A DNA stretch of 64,000 nt from Lacicoccus halitifaciens (GCF_040544485.1 NZ_JBDZDV010000008.1:62001-126000), one strand, 5' to 3'; counted from the stretch's first letter, positions 17,106 through 25,625 are shown. Notes: generated by a model not told the origin, from the sequence alone. A program made the numbers and translations.

Positions 17106-18671
17106 TCAACCCCCGGCCCGCTCGAGTGTGAGCAGGTTATCGAGAATCTCCGTCCGCAGGGCGACGTGTTCCGGATCTTCATACATCGCCCTCACTTTCG
17201 TGTCCCTGAGGAGGCCGGTTTCCTCCGGAATTTCGCGGGTCACGAACATCGTGAATGCCACGGCATAGTCCTCTTTCGGGTTCACGGCCTGGTACGGCAC
17301 ATGGAAGTCCGTGATGTTGTTCGCAAAGAACGCATCCCGTTCCGCCTGCGACTTATAGCGGTTTTCAAGCCACTCCCCGCCATAGCCGTCCCAGAACCTG
17401 TTGATGTAGTCATGCATCAGGGTGTCCTCCTTCAGGCAGTCGAGCTCGGTGGTCCCGGCGCATCCGTCCGTGAAGTCCTCCGCCGGGAGGGAGTAGATGT
17501 GTGCAAACTCATGGATGTGCGTCCTGTAGCGCGCTGCCTTGTGAGTATTGTCCCTGAAGTCCATTGCGAGTATCGTCTCTTCCTCGCTGATGTCGACATA
17601 GGCGAGCGTGTTCCCCTCCCCGTCCGAGAACAGCCTGAAGATGTCGATCTGGTCCGTGTACGCATCCGGGAACAGCGCCTCGAATTCATCGTAATAGCGG
17701 AGGTAGTCCTCCACCTCCCCCGGCAGCTCCCGCACTTCCTCGATCAGCTCAAGGTTTCCATCGTCCACCGCATAGTCATGGTACGTCCGCCGCGGCCGGT
17801 TTTCAAAGAAGACGTAAGGCTCCTGTGAAATATCGATGTATTCGCCGAGTGCTTCCAGGTAGGCATCACCGAGGGCGGTGCATTCTTCGACCGTGCTGCA
17901 GTCCGGATGGTCCACCGTCTGCTGCCAGTCGATGTCCGCCTCCTGTGATTCGGGGCCTGAGAACCATTCGAACAGGCTCATGATGAGGAATATTGCGAGT
18001 GCTAAGCCGGTTGCGAAGATGACGAGCTGTGTGAGGAGCTTTGCGGGCTTTTTGAACGTCCCCTCATCCACCGGGTCTTTATTCTGCAGCCGGTTTGTGA
18101 TGAGCGGCCGTTGATCCACCTTCACTTCAAGGAGCGCCTTGTGGATTTCGTGCAGTTGCATATGGTACAGCGGGAGCCCGTCCGTCTCTTCAAGCGGGAT
18201 GATGACGTCGTCCGGATGGCTCGGCGCAAGCCTGTACTCCCCCGCGGTGATGATGATGAGCGGGATGTTGTTATTGTGGGCGTAACTCCTGAGATACCTG
18301 AAATCCCTTTCATTGATGTCGGTCGTCAAAATGAAGGCGCCGAAGTCCCGGAAGAACTTGTCGTTCCGCCTGTGCAGCCGCGCGCTTTCGAACACATTGG
18401 AGAACGCCTCGATGCCGTCATCGGTCAGTATGCCGAACGGCGCCGGCACTTTCTCGATGTACTCCGTGCTGATGAAATCTTTTCTCAATGATTCACGCAG
18501 GTTTTTCATGAGCGTCTGTTCTTCACTGCTCAAATTCGTGTGGAGGTGGATATCGTGTTCTGAATAACGGCCGAGGAGCCGTGCGATGACATGGCCGCCG
18601 ACCATCGAGAACTGCTTGTCAATCCTGGTCTTTTGATTTTTATATGTGCCGCCGGCAACCAGTATGTTCAC
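17106..18671 (-). CDS. Single-pass membrane protein with extracellular HExxH putative zinc protease domain
   Basis: A 521-residue protein I do not recognise as a named family. Residues 1-200 appear cytoplasmic and start MNILVAGGTYKNQKTRID, a Rossmann-like opening with no signal peptide; residues about 211-233 are a single membrane segment (LVIFATGLALAIFLIMSLF). The outer 285 residues hold THIHEFAHIYSL (HExxH at about 387-391), and 75 residues later NPKEDYAVAFTMF, whose Glu is placed as in gluzincin-type zinc peptidases. Paired cysteines (DCSTVEEC, DGC-x8-C) would fit an exported domain. The GTG start follows GGAGGGG. Monocistronic, just downstream of the comK-like gene on the same strand. A signalling protease or surface protease is inference. 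Confidence 0.65.
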   Translation of the reverse strand: MNILVAGGTYKNQKTRIDKQFSMVGGHVIARLLGRYSEHDIHLHTNLSSEEQTLMKNLRESLRKDFISTEYIEKVPAPFGILTDDGIEAFSNVFESARLHRRNDKFFRDFGAFILTTDINERDFRYLRSYAHNNNIPLIIITAGEYRLAPSHPDDVIIPLEETDGLPLYHMQLHEIHKALLEVKVDQRPLITNRLQNKDPVDEGTFKKPAKLLTQLVIFATGLALAIFLIMSLFEWFSGPESQEADIDWQQTVDHPDCSTVEECTALGDAYLEALGEYIDISQEPYVFFENRPRRTYHDYAVDDGNLELIEEVRELPGEVEDYLRYYDEFEALFPDAYTDQIDIFRLFSDGEGNTLAYVDISEEETILAMDFRDNTHKAARYRTHIHEFAHIYSLPAEDFTDGCAGTTELDCLKEDTLMHDYINRFWDGYGGEWLENRYKSQAERDAFFANNITDFHVPYQAVNPKEDYAVAFTMFVTREIPEETGLLRDTKVRAMYEDPEHVALRTEILDNLLTLERAGG

Positions 18672-18735
18672 GCTGCACCCCTCCCTCCCCCAATTATGCT
18701 AGAGATTCCGTAATTTTAAAAGCGAATTGTTTAAA

Positions 18736-19242
18736 TCATTTGAACTTTCCCTGCGCTGTGAAATAAAGTTCCGGATGCCGCCTGATCTTCTGGACTTTAT
18801 CGAGCACCGTCAGCGTCTTTTCGTACTGCTTTTCGCAAAATTTTGTGTCGACGTCGATATCTTTGAATGTGCCGTCGCTGAAATGGATGCGGGTTGCGCG
18901 GCCGCTTTCCGTCTTCGGTGCGCTGAAGCACAGGAGGCTGTGCGCGTTCAGCCAGAGAGCGTTCTTGTGGACGCTCGATGTGAGCGGGAACATCACGAAG
19001 TTTGTATGTTCATCGATGATGATCGGGCCGAGCCGATGGATCCCGTGGACGTATTTCAGATGGTCGCGCCTGGCTTTTAAGTTCGTGCCGTACTGGTGGA
19101 TCAGCAGCCGGTCGAGCCAGGCGTCCGTCGTGAGTGTGGAAGGTTCGTGCCGGTCGGGATAGACTGCCTGGGAGAGGTGCTCCCGGTGGTAGAGCGGTTC
19201 CAGATACTTGATGTCGTGCAGCAGATAAGCGAATGTTTTCAA
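18736..19242 (-). CDS. comK: ComK-like competence transcription factor
   Basis: A 168-residue protein resembling staphylococcal ComK, the activator of DNA-uptake genes. The family pattern is seen in GPIIIDEHTNFVMFPLTSSVHKN, then ALWLNAHSLLCF and FSDGTFKDIDVDTKFCEKQYEKTL. The start is TTG at 19242, eight bases after AAAGGGG; a longer frame upstream has no ribosome binding site. TATAAT lies upstream on this strand (near 19297-19302). It faces a sigma factor gene across a 228-base region with a direct repeat, and the window also holds mecA and coiA, both competence genes. Confidence is moderate because ComK sequences diverge strongly. Confidence 0.7.
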   Translation of the reverse strand: MKTFAYLLHDIKYLEPLYHREHLSQAVYPDRHEPSTLTTDAWLDRLLIHQYGTNLKARRDHLKYVHGIHRLGPIIIDEHTNFVMFPLTSSVHKNALWLNAHSLLCFSAPKTESGRATRIHFSDGTFKDIDVDTKFCEKQYEKTLTVLDKVQKIRRHPELYFTAQGKFK

Positions 19243-19365
19243 ATGCCGTACCCCTTTGATGTGTATTTTGTCAAACGTGTTTGATGCTTTTATTATACAA
19301 CAACTTAAGGTTATATTACATATTTTTAACATTGATAACTTGATGTTAACTTTAAATGCAGGTTA

Positions 19366-19396
19366 GTGGTGTTTTTTGCGTGTTGTGGTGTTTTTT
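19366..19396. repeat. Direct repeat GTGGTGTTTTTT between comK-like and sigma genes
   Basis: GTGGTGTTTTTT occurs at 19366 and again at 19385, 19 bases apart, in the divergent control region. Such a pair of T-runs on one DNA face could bind a ComK-like minor-groove protein. This is inference. Confidence 0.4.
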
Positions 19397-19470
19397 ATTT
19401 ACAGCTGGATGGTGTAGATTGAGGGCATCCGGAAAAACATGATTTATCGGTAAATCGATTGGGACAGTGT

Positions 19471-19980
19471 ATGGAAAAACCAGATTTGAGTGCGGAAGCT
19501 TTGGTCGAGGCGAAGATACGGCAGTATGAGCCGATGGTGCATGCCGTCATGAATAAACTGAACACCCTCTATGATAAGGACGATTTCCTGCAGATCGGGC
19601 GCATTGCGGTGTTCCAGGCGCTTGCGAGCTATGATCCGGCGCGGGCGCGCGGGGCGACGGAGTCCCAGTTCGTCTACACCCGGATCTACCAGCGGCTGAT
19701 CGATGAGATACGGAAGTGCGTGCGGGTGTCGAAGGGGCTGGAGGTCACCGAGTGGCTGGAGGATGACGGTGTGTGTGCGGTGCGGGAATCGTATGTGGAT
19801 CTGTTGAATGCGGAGCTCGTTGCGCTGTTGAGTGAGCGTGAGATGAAGTGGCTGGAATTGATGACGGACGGCTACTCGACTGCGGAGATTGCAAGGATAC
19901 TCGGGGTCAGTGTGTCGACGGTGAAGGCGGTTCGCGTGAAGGTGCGGGCGAAAGTGCGGGATTTTGTCGGCGGCATGTAA
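19471..19980 (+). CDS. RNA polymerase sigma factor, sigma-H-like
   Basis: A 169-residue sigma-70 family protein with regions 2 and 4 only. Region 2: YEPMVHAVMNKLNTLYDKDDFLQIGRIAVFQALASYDPARARGATESQF; region 4: LLSEREMKWLELMTDGYSTAEIARILGVSVSTVKAVRVKVRAKVRDF, with a clear helix-turn-helix. Size and pattern fit the staphylococcal SigH group, which drives competence genes, and the comK-like neighbour supports this. The ATG at 19471 or a TTG at 19459 may be the start; neither has a good ribosome binding site, so translation is likely weak or controlled. No terminator before the next gene. Confidence 0.75.
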   Translation: MEKPDLSAEALVEAKIRQYEPMVHAVMNKLNTLYDKDDFLQIGRIAVFQALASYDPARARGATESQFVYTRIYQRLIDEIRKCVRVSKGLEVTEWLEDDGVCAVRESYVDLLNAELVALLSEREMKWLELMTDGYSTAEIARILGVSVSTVKAVRVKVRAKVRDFVGGM

Positions 19981-20056
19981 GTTTTCAGGTTTAAATGGTT
20001 ACATTTATATGATTTTCTTGTATAATATATCTCAATGATTGTAGGAGGTTTATTCA

Positions 20057-20260
20057 ATGGCAGATGAGAAAGAAGTGGAAATCATTCCGGCAAACGTCGG
20101 CGACATCGTAGAGTTCAACGATATGAAAGGCAAAGTCGAGAAGGTGAATGAAAACTCGGTAATAGTCGACATCACCATCAATGATGATTTTGACGAACAC
20201 GAAATGTTTGAAAAAACAGTCGTTAACCATAAACGCTACAAAATCATATCAGAGTCCTGA
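20057..20260 (+). CDS. DUF2187 family protein (YkvS-like)
   Basis: A 67-residue acidic protein of the small beta-barrel DUF2187 type. It contains VGDIVEFNDMKGKVEKVNENSVIVDIT, the family core resembling a KOW-like fold, and ends VVNHKRYKIIS. Function unknown. A strong AGGAGG precedes the ATG and a TATAAT-like box lies at about 20022-20027, so it has its own promoter. The IS element begins 30 bases after its stop. Confidence 0.85.
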   Translation: MADEKEVEIIPANVGDIVEFNDMKGKVEKVNENSVIVDITINDDFDEHEMFEKTVVNHKRYKIISES

Positions 20261-20316
20261 GTTTGATGCAGACCCCCGTTCCTTGTGAGGTGAACCCAAA
20301 AAGTTGAACTTTTTGT

Positions 20317-21156
20317 TTAAATGATGTGATTCGAGGCATGTCTCCTGTAATTGACAGGAGACATGCCTTTTAATTTTGTTTTAATTCTATCATGATTATA
20401 AAAATCGATATACTGATGAATCGCTGATTCCAGCTCTGCATAGGTCTTAAACTGCTGGCCATAGAACATTTCCTGTTTAAGCAGGCCAAAGAAGTTCTCC
20501 ATCGGAGAATTATCCAAACAGTTGCCTTTTCTGGACATACTTTGAAACGTCTTGTTCTTTTTGAGGTGCCTGACCCATTTTTTATGCTGATAATTCCAGC
20601 CCTGATCCGAGTGGACCGTCATCCGATAGTCCAATGTCGGTCTCTGGCGGATTAACTCCTCTAAAGGGGTGACGGCGATATCGAGGGTCGGGGCACGGCC
20701 GATCTTATACGACAAAATTTCCCCGTTGAACACATCCATGAACGGTGACAGGTAAAGTTTTTCCCCGGAAGCTGAAATATTGAATTGCGTGACATCGGTC
20801 AATACTTTTTGATACGGCCGATCGGCTTTGAACCGGCGGCGCAGTGTGTTCCGGGCAATTTTACCAACTTTACCCTTATAGGATTTGTACTGCCGGTTTC
20901 TGTGTTTGAATTTGACGCAAAGCAGTTTGTATTGTCGCATCAGGCGCAGCACTTTCTTATGATTCACAACGAACCCTTTCTCTTTCAACGCCAGGCGCAC
21001 CCGGCGATAGCCGTATCTGCCCTGACTTTCCGCCACAATCTCCTGGATGGATTGAATGACCTCACGATCTTTATGATCCTCTTCGGGTAATCGGTCATTC
21101 CAGTACTTAAATACACTCTTGGCGATACCTGCGGCTGCAAGCAGCTCTTTCAGCAT
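20317..21156 (-). CDS. IS3-family transposase OrfB (DDE catalytic part)
   Basis: The integrase-core part, 279 residues from the first ATG. It has YGYRRVRLALKEKGFVVNHKKVLRLM (HTH_21), then the catalytic triad in VLTDVTQF, TVHSDQGWNYQ and NCLDNSPMENFFGLLKQE. In the element it is made as a fusion with OrfA: the OrfB frame is open upstream of this ATG (KIVRAIIELRSTGRY) and joins OrfA by a -1 shift at a CAAAAG motif near the OrfA stop. All catalytic residues are present, so the element may be active. Confidence 0.9.
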   Translation of the reverse strand: MLKELLAAAGIAKSVFKYWNDRLPEEDHKDREVIQSIQEIVAESQGRYGYRRVRLALKEKGFVVNHKKVLRLMRQYKLLCVKFKHRNRQYKSYKGKVGKIARNTLRRRFKADRPYQKVLTDVTQFNISASGEKLYLSPFMDVFNGEILSYKIGRAPTLDIAVTPLEELIRQRPTLDYRMTVHSDQGWNYQHKKWVRHLKKNKTFQSMSRKGNCLDNSPMENFFGLLKQEMFYGQQFKTYAELESAIHQYIDFYNHDRIKTKLKGMSPVNYRRHASNHII

Positions 21157-21194
21157 ATAGCGGCCGGTGCTCCTTAACTCTATGATCGCTCTGA

Positions 21195-21764
21195 CTATTT
21201 CTTTGTTCTTTTGTCTCGAGCTAAGGATTGTAACTTTTTTTCGAGCGCGATGGCGACCTCCAGCTGACGGTTTTCCACTCTTAAACGTTCCAGTTCTTCC
21301 CGTTCCGTTTCATTCAATGGCGCCGGCTGTTCTTGTTTCTTTTTGGATGGTTTCTTCTGATTCATCTGGGCCCGCCTGCCTTCCGGTTTAGTGTCTGACT
21401 CCAGAATACCATATTGATTGTATTTACCCTGCCACTGGGCAATGATGGACGGATTCGGGATGTCAAAGGCATTCGCCGTCTCCCTGTAAGAGAGCTGATG
21501 TTCTAAACGGTACTGTAGGACATTGAGTTTAAATTCATTGGAATAAGTGGATTTTGTCATACCGGCAGTCAATCCCTGGACGCCGTTTTGGTTGAATTGG
21601 TTCACCCATGTTCTGAGCAATTTAGTATCGATCTTATGCTTGGCCGATAAGGAATGATACCCTAAATCACCATTCAAGTATTCCTGGATGACACTCAGTT
21701 TAAAATCGATCGAATGCTTTCTACGCATATAAAAGCCCCCATAAAGTTGAATTTTGGAGTTCAA
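21195..21764 (-). CDS. IS3-family transposase OrfA (helix-turn-helix part)
   Basis: A 189-residue protein with two helix-turn-helix segments (SIDFKLSVIQEYLNGDLGYHSLSAKHK and FKLNVLQYRLEHQLSYRETANAFDI, each with a tryptophan- or glutamine-linked second helix) and a C-terminal leucine-zipper stretch ETEREELERLRVENRQLEVAIALEKKL. It binds the terminal repeats and is the first half of the OrfAB fusion produced by -1 frameshifting at its 3' end. Confidence 0.9.
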   Translation of the reverse strand: MNSKIQLYGGFYMRRKHSIDFKLSVIQEYLNGDLGYHSLSAKHKIDTKLLRTWVNQFNQNGVQGLTAGMTKSTYSNEFKLNVLQYRLEHQLSYRETANAFDIPNPSIIAQWQGKYNQYGILESDTKPEGRRAQMNQKKPSKKKQEQPAPLNETEREELERLRVENRQLEVAIALEKKLQSLARDKRTKK

Positions 21765-21818
21765 CTTTATGGGGGCACCCCATTGATGGAATGGGGGTTT
21801 TGTTTTGATTGGGGCGGG

Positions 21819-22742
21819 TCAGCTGGTGTGCGGGTGGCGGAGGGAGTAAGTCCTGAAGCGGCCGTTGTTTGCGGGGGTGCAGTACTGCCTTAAATACCGT
21901 TTTACCGTTGTATTCGATATTTCATGATTCAACATTTTTTGTATGGCAGTCGTGGTGACATTTTGTTCATTGAACAATATTTGAAAATCCCGGACTGCTG
22001 CAAGGACATGCGCTTTATTGTCAGACTTATGATGGCAGTCCCTGCAGATGGTGAAACTCCGGTGACTCTGCAGATTGAATGATGTACAACTTGGACAATA
22101 TCTGCCGAATGTCAATCGATTGTCATCCGCCTGCTGCGGATGGGCGGGCTCTGCGACAGTATAGGATTTGAGTAATTCGATGATTTTTTCATGCCTGCTC
22201 CAGCTGGGAAGCTGGTTGAAAGTGCGGAAGTAATACTTGAGCCGGTCACGTTTGACGATTGAGGCCCTGCACTGCTCGTCATTCGTGTCCAGTATGAAAT
22301 ACGGATTCGGGAAAATCACTTTATTTTCAACATGGATGCTCATATTGTTTTCCCTGAAGATTTTTATGAGCTTTGAAGCGGCACGTCTGGATTGAATCAG
22401 CGGATCATCTGAAATCTGGGCTTTGCCGATGTACCAATTATTATTATCATATTTGTACTGCCCGCTGTAATTCTTGATTTCATTGATGATCACAGTTTCG
22501 TCGCTGATGATCAGACTGTCTATCTGGGTCAGCGATTTATCGGCCTTTATCCATATGTCCCTGAAAATATTTACTTGCTCATGCCCGACTTCATCCAATA
22601 TCCGGTCATACAACTGCTCCCCTGCATATCCTTTCCGGAGACGCTCCAAAGTTTTCCTCTCCTGATCTGTCAGTTCCGCTCTGATTGATAGTACTTCTAA
22701 ATAATTCAGCTCATTTGATTTGTTTCGCTTGTTTAAAAACAA
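21819..22742 (-). CDS. NERD-domain protein with C-terminal zinc-ribbon-like motif
   Basis: A 307-residue protein. The N-terminal half is a nuclease-related domain: KGYAGEQLYDRILDEV, then TQIDSLIISDETVIINEIKNYSGQYKYD, the restriction-fold pattern (D, E-x-K). The C-terminal half has CPSC ... CRDC, a zinc ribbon, and a helical segment ILFNEQNVTTTAIQKMLN that looks like a helix-turn-helix. It should act on nucleic acid. The start is TTG at 22742 behind AAAGGGGG, and the 19 bases around it (22740-22758) are identical to those at the coiA start, suggesting shared control with competence genes. It follows the IS element on the same strand. Confidence 0.75.
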   Translation of the reverse strand: MFLNKRNKSNELNYLEVLSIRAELTDQERKTLERLRKGYAGEQLYDRILDEVGHEQVNIFRDIWIKADKSLTQIDSLIISDETVIINEIKNYSGQYKYDNNNWYIGKAQISDDPLIQSRRAASKLIKIFRENNMSIHVENKVIFPNPYFILDTNDEQCRASIVKRDRLKYYFRTFNQLPSWSRHEKIIELLKSYTVAEPAHPQQADDNRLTFGRYCPSCTSFNLQSHRSFTICRDCHHKSDNKAHVLAAVRDFQILFNEQNVTTTAIQKMLNHEISNTTVKRYLRQYCTPANNGRFRTYSLRHPHTS

Positions 22743-22758
22743 AATAAAAACCCCCTTT

Positions 22759-22880
22759 ACTATTATTAGGAGGAAAATGGCGATTTTGATTTTTTTAGTT
22801 TTGTTTTTTTTGGAACTTATTATACTTTTTGGGTGATATGTTTATTATTTTTGAATTGTGGTGGGTGAAGGGGCAATTTT
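22759..22880. other. Upstream region of the NERD gene
   Basis: T-rich stretch without gene or clear promoter, leading into the repeat array. Confidence 0.4.
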
Positions 22881-23117
22881 ATCGGCCAAACCGGCACTCA
22901 CTTGGTCGATGGCGGTGTTCTATCGGCCAAACCAACACTCACTTGGCCGATGGGGAGCGTCTATCGGCCAAACGAAACTCCACTTGGCCGATGGGGGCGT
23001 CCTAGCGGCCAAACGAAACTCCACTTGGCCGATGGGGAGCGTCTATCGGCCAAACCAACACTCACTTGGCCGATGGGAGACGTCTATCGGTCAAACGAAA
23101 CCCCACTTGGCCGATAG
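22881..23117. repeat. 41-bp palindromic repeat array A (6 units)
   Basis: Units begin at 22881, 22922, 22963, 23004, 23045 and 23086, each exactly 41 bases apart. Each has the form ATCGGCCAA, 12 variable bases, TTGGCCGAT, then a G-rich spacer. One unit has AGCGGCC and one ATCGGTC. The array lies between two co-directional minus-strand genes (NERD and the phosphoesterase-like gene). Open frames running through it are by-products of its base composition. Confidence 0.95.
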
Positions 23118-23149
23118 AGGGCAGATATCACTTAACCACCACCCACCCC

Positions 23150-24157
23150 CTACAGATGGTAGTAAATCAGATCATTCAAATGAATATCATCGGTCAGCTC
23201 GGATATTTCCTTATCCAGGTAGCTGATCGTGTGGCCGAGGTATTCGAAAGTGGTGGTGCGGCGCTTGAAGCGCAGGTCGATGGACATGACGAAGCCCTCG
23301 TGATGGTGGTGGTACATGGAAATCGCTTCGGAATCCCCGGCCGTGTACACTTCCTTACCCGACAGGAGGCGGGGACTCGATGATGTGCCGGACGCTTCCG
23401 GATGCCGGTCGCCAATGTTCCGGGCGAACTGGCCGGGGCTGATGCTCGCGGCGAGGTCTTCGGCGGATTCTGCCGAGAAGCTGGCCGCGAGCGCCGAGGC
23501 GGCGTCGGCATCATGCCGCGGGTTGAACGCACCGCCGTACACTTCCGATGCGCCGGTGACGACGATGCCGACGCCTTCCAGTTCATCGATCATCTCCTGC
23601 ATCGACTCATCCCAGTCGGACACCGCGACGATCACATAATCGGGGTCTTTATTGTCATAGATGTAACGCAAAGTGCGGCGGAGCGCCTCACCAATGTCCG
23701 CCACCTCGAACAGGTCATCATCCTCCGCTTCGAAAGGCCCGGCGTACCCGCTGACGTACGCGAGCCGCATGCCGTTGATGTCGATCATCTCGTACGGCTC
23801 CCCGAAGAACGGCTCCTTCGTGTTTGGATGGCCGATGTTGCAGTTCAAAAACGGGTACCGCGCAAAGCCGACCGCGCGCCGCAGCTTCGAAATGTTAGAG
23901 AGATCGCGGTGGTTCAGCACCGCAAAATCGTACCCCATGTAGTTCATCGCGGTGACCGCGGGGTTCCGCCGCCCCCGCAGTTCCTGGTCGATGCCGAGCG
24001 TGCCGCCCAGATCCCCCAGCAGCACATGGAAATTATCGTCCGCATTGATGCTTGTCGCATAACGCGACACTTTCGACAATGACACATCATCGCTCATGCC
24101 GAGCTTGCCGCCGAGATGCTGGGTCAAAATCAACTTCACTGTAAAAAACTCCTGCAT
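23150..24157 (-). CDS. Metallophosphoesterase/5'-nucleotidase-like protein with degenerate active site
   Basis: A 335-residue protein with the layout of the calcineurin-like phosphoesterase domain of 5'-nucleotidases, but the metal ligands look altered: HVLLGDLGGTLGID stands where GDxxx would be, and AVLNHRDLSN replaces the usual GNHEFD. VIVAVSDWDESMQ and VVTGASEVYGG follow in place of H-x-H motifs, and a late HHHHEG cluster is present. It may bind rather than cleave a nucleotide or sugar phosphate. GGAGGG precedes the ATG. It lies 19 bases downstream of the potassium transporter gene and is probably co-transcribed with it, so a role linked to ion or nucleotide signalling is possible. Confidence 0.55.
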   Translation of the reverse strand: MQEFFTVKLILTQHLGGKLGMSDDVSLSKVSRYATSINADDNFHVLLGDLGGTLGIDQELRGRRNPAVTAMNYMGYDFAVLNHRDLSNISKLRRAVGFARYPFLNCNIGHPNTKEPFFGEPYEMIDINGMRLAYVSGYAGPFEAEDDDLFEVADIGEALRRTLRYIYDNKDPDYVIVAVSDWDESMQEMIDELEGVGIVVTGASEVYGGAFNPRHDADAASALAASFSAESAEDLAASISPGQFARNIGDRHPEASGTSSSPRLLSGKEVYTAGDSEAISMYHHHHEGFVMSIDLRFKRRTTTFEYLGHTISYLDKEISELTDDIHLNDLIYYHL

Positions 24158-24176
24158 GATGAATCCCTCCTTGAAT

Positions 24177-25535
24177 TTAACCTACCATGATCCGCTCTTC
24201 CGGAAATTCATAGGAATGCGTATGCTGCCTGCCGCCGATGAATAATATGAAGGAAATAAAACCGATCCGCCCGATGAACATGAATGCGATGATGATCAGC
24301 TTGCTCGCCTCGGAAAGTTCACTCGTGATGCCGGTCGATATCCCCGCCGTCCCGAACGCACTCGTCACTTCAAATAATATATCAGCCACCTCGAATTTTC
24401 CATTTTCCAGGAACACGATGGACGTGACGCCCGCGAAGACGAGGAAGACCGCGAGTGCGATGACGGCGAATGCGCGGTCGATATCCGCACGCGCGATATT
24501 GCGGTTGAATGCATGGATGTGCGCACGTCCCCGGCTGAATGCGATCAGAAACAACAGAAGTATCGCAAACGTCGTCGTCCGGATCCCGCCGCCCGCTGAA
24601 CTCGGGCTCGCCCCGATGAACATGAGCGCACTCATGAACAGCTGCGTCGACTCATCCAGCATATCGATCGGCACGGTCGTCAGTCCCCCGCTCCGCGATG
24701 TGACCGAGAGGAACATGCTGTTGAAGAGCGTGCCGATCACGCCGTATTCATTAAAGTAATCCTTCCACTCCATGATGAATATAATCAGCGTGCCGACCAC
24801 GAACAGCCCGCCGTAAGTCGCAGTAGTCACTTTTGTGAATAAAGAAAACCGGAAATGATGCCGGCGCCTCGACAGGAAGTTGCGCACCTCTATCAGGACG
24901 GGGTAGCCGATCGAGCCTAGGACGATCTGCATCATCACCGGCACCTGCAGATGGTACGCCGTATCATATCCTGTAAGCGACCCGGAAAACAGGTCGAGCC
25001 CGCCGTTCGTCGTCGCGGAGATTGATAAGAACGTGCTGTGGAGGAGCGCATAATTCCAGTCGCCCGTCTCAGCTAAAAAGACGAAGAAATAATAGACGGC
25101 ACCGACGAGTTCGATCAGGAGCATCAGGCCGATGATGTCGATGACCATCCGGACGCCGCCGGATATCTTATACTGGTTCGTATCCACCCGGATCTGCATG
25201 CGTTCACGGAGGCCGATCTTCTGGCCGAGCAGGAGCCATATCATCGTGCCCATCGCCATGATCCCGACGCCGCCGAGGTTCATGATGAACATGATGACGA
25301 CGTACCCCCAGAGGTTGAACGTCGAGGCAATGTCCACACTGCTGAGGCCGGTGACGCTGAGCGCCGACGATGCGACGAACAGGATGTCGATGAATGCCAT
25401 CTCGGAATAGTCCATCCGGTAGAACACCGGCAGTGACAAAAGTAGCGTCGCCACCACGATGGCTGCGAAGTAGTATATGAATATCAGCCGCTCGGGGCTG
25501 TTTTGCCTGAATTTCGCCAGCTGTTTTCTGAACAC
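24177..25535 (-). CDS. TrkH/KtrB family potassium uptake protein
   Basis: A 452-residue ion-conducting subunit. Four pore-loop filters are visible: TGLSSVD, TTNGGLD, VTSRSGGLTT and SAFGTAGIS, with the third membrane helix after them carrying the usual small residues (FIGASPSSAGGGIRTTTFAI). It conducts K+ (or Na+) and normally needs a cytoplasmic KtrA-type RCK subunit, which is not in this window. The start is GTG at 25535, nine bases after GAGGAG. It precedes the degenerate phosphoesterase gene on the same strand. Confidence 0.9.
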   Translation of the reverse strand: MFRKQLAKFRQNSPERLIFIYYFAAIVVATLLLSLPVFYRMDYSEMAFIDILFVASSALSVTGLSSVDIASTFNLWGYVVIMFIMNLGGVGIMAMGTMIWLLLGQKIGLRERMQIRVDTNQYKISGGVRMVIDIIGLMLLIELVGAVYYFFVFLAETGDWNYALLHSTFLSISATTNGGLDLFSGSLTGYDTAYHLQVPVMMQIVLGSIGYPVLIEVRNFLSRRRHHFRFSLFTKVTTATYGGLFVVGTLIIFIMEWKDYFNEYGVIGTLFNSMFLSVTSRSGGLTTVPIDMLDESTQLFMSALMFIGASPSSAGGGIRTTTFAILLLFLIAFSRGRAHIHAFNRNIARADIDRAFAVIALAVFLVFAGVTSIVFLENGKFEVADILFEVTSAFGTAGISTGITSELSEASKLIIIAFMFIGRIGFISFILFIGGRQHTHSYEFPEERIMVG

Positions 25536-25585
25536 GCTGCAGGACTCCTCTCAATCGTTGTGATGGTTTTTATTGTACTATAAAT

Positions 25586-25620
25586 TTAAAAAAAGACCGA
25601 CTCAAAATTTGAGCCGGTCC
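25586..25620 (-). terminator. Terminator of htrA
   Basis: ACCGGCTCAAA/TTTGAGTCGGT stem followed by T run on the minus strand, six bases after the htrA stop, separating it from the potassium transporter gene. Confidence 0.85.
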
Positions 25621-25625
25621 GATAT

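Larger units (their letters stand above)
20291..21777 (-). mobile_element. IS3-family insertion sequence (IS150-like), apparently intact
   Basis: About 1.49 kb with two overlapping-phase genes. Ends are TGAACCCAAAAAGTTGAAC at the left and, as reverse complement, TGCCCCCATAAAGTTGAAC at the right, imperfect inverted repeats starting with the TG typical of IS3 elements. I see no matching flanking bases that would be a target duplication. It lies between the DUF2187 gene and the NERD gene. Confidence 0.85.

Noticed and set aside
20285..21785. Target-site duplication around the IS3-family element
   Set aside because: Flanking bases at the two ends do not match at any of the end positions I tried.
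22858..23383. Open frames of 70-130 codons in all phases across the 41-bp arrays (also at 28.8, 33.8, 46.1 and 53.3 kb)
   Set aside because: A 41-bp unit shifts frame each step and lacks stops in every phase, so the frames are by-products; no ribosome binding sites or recognisable proteins.
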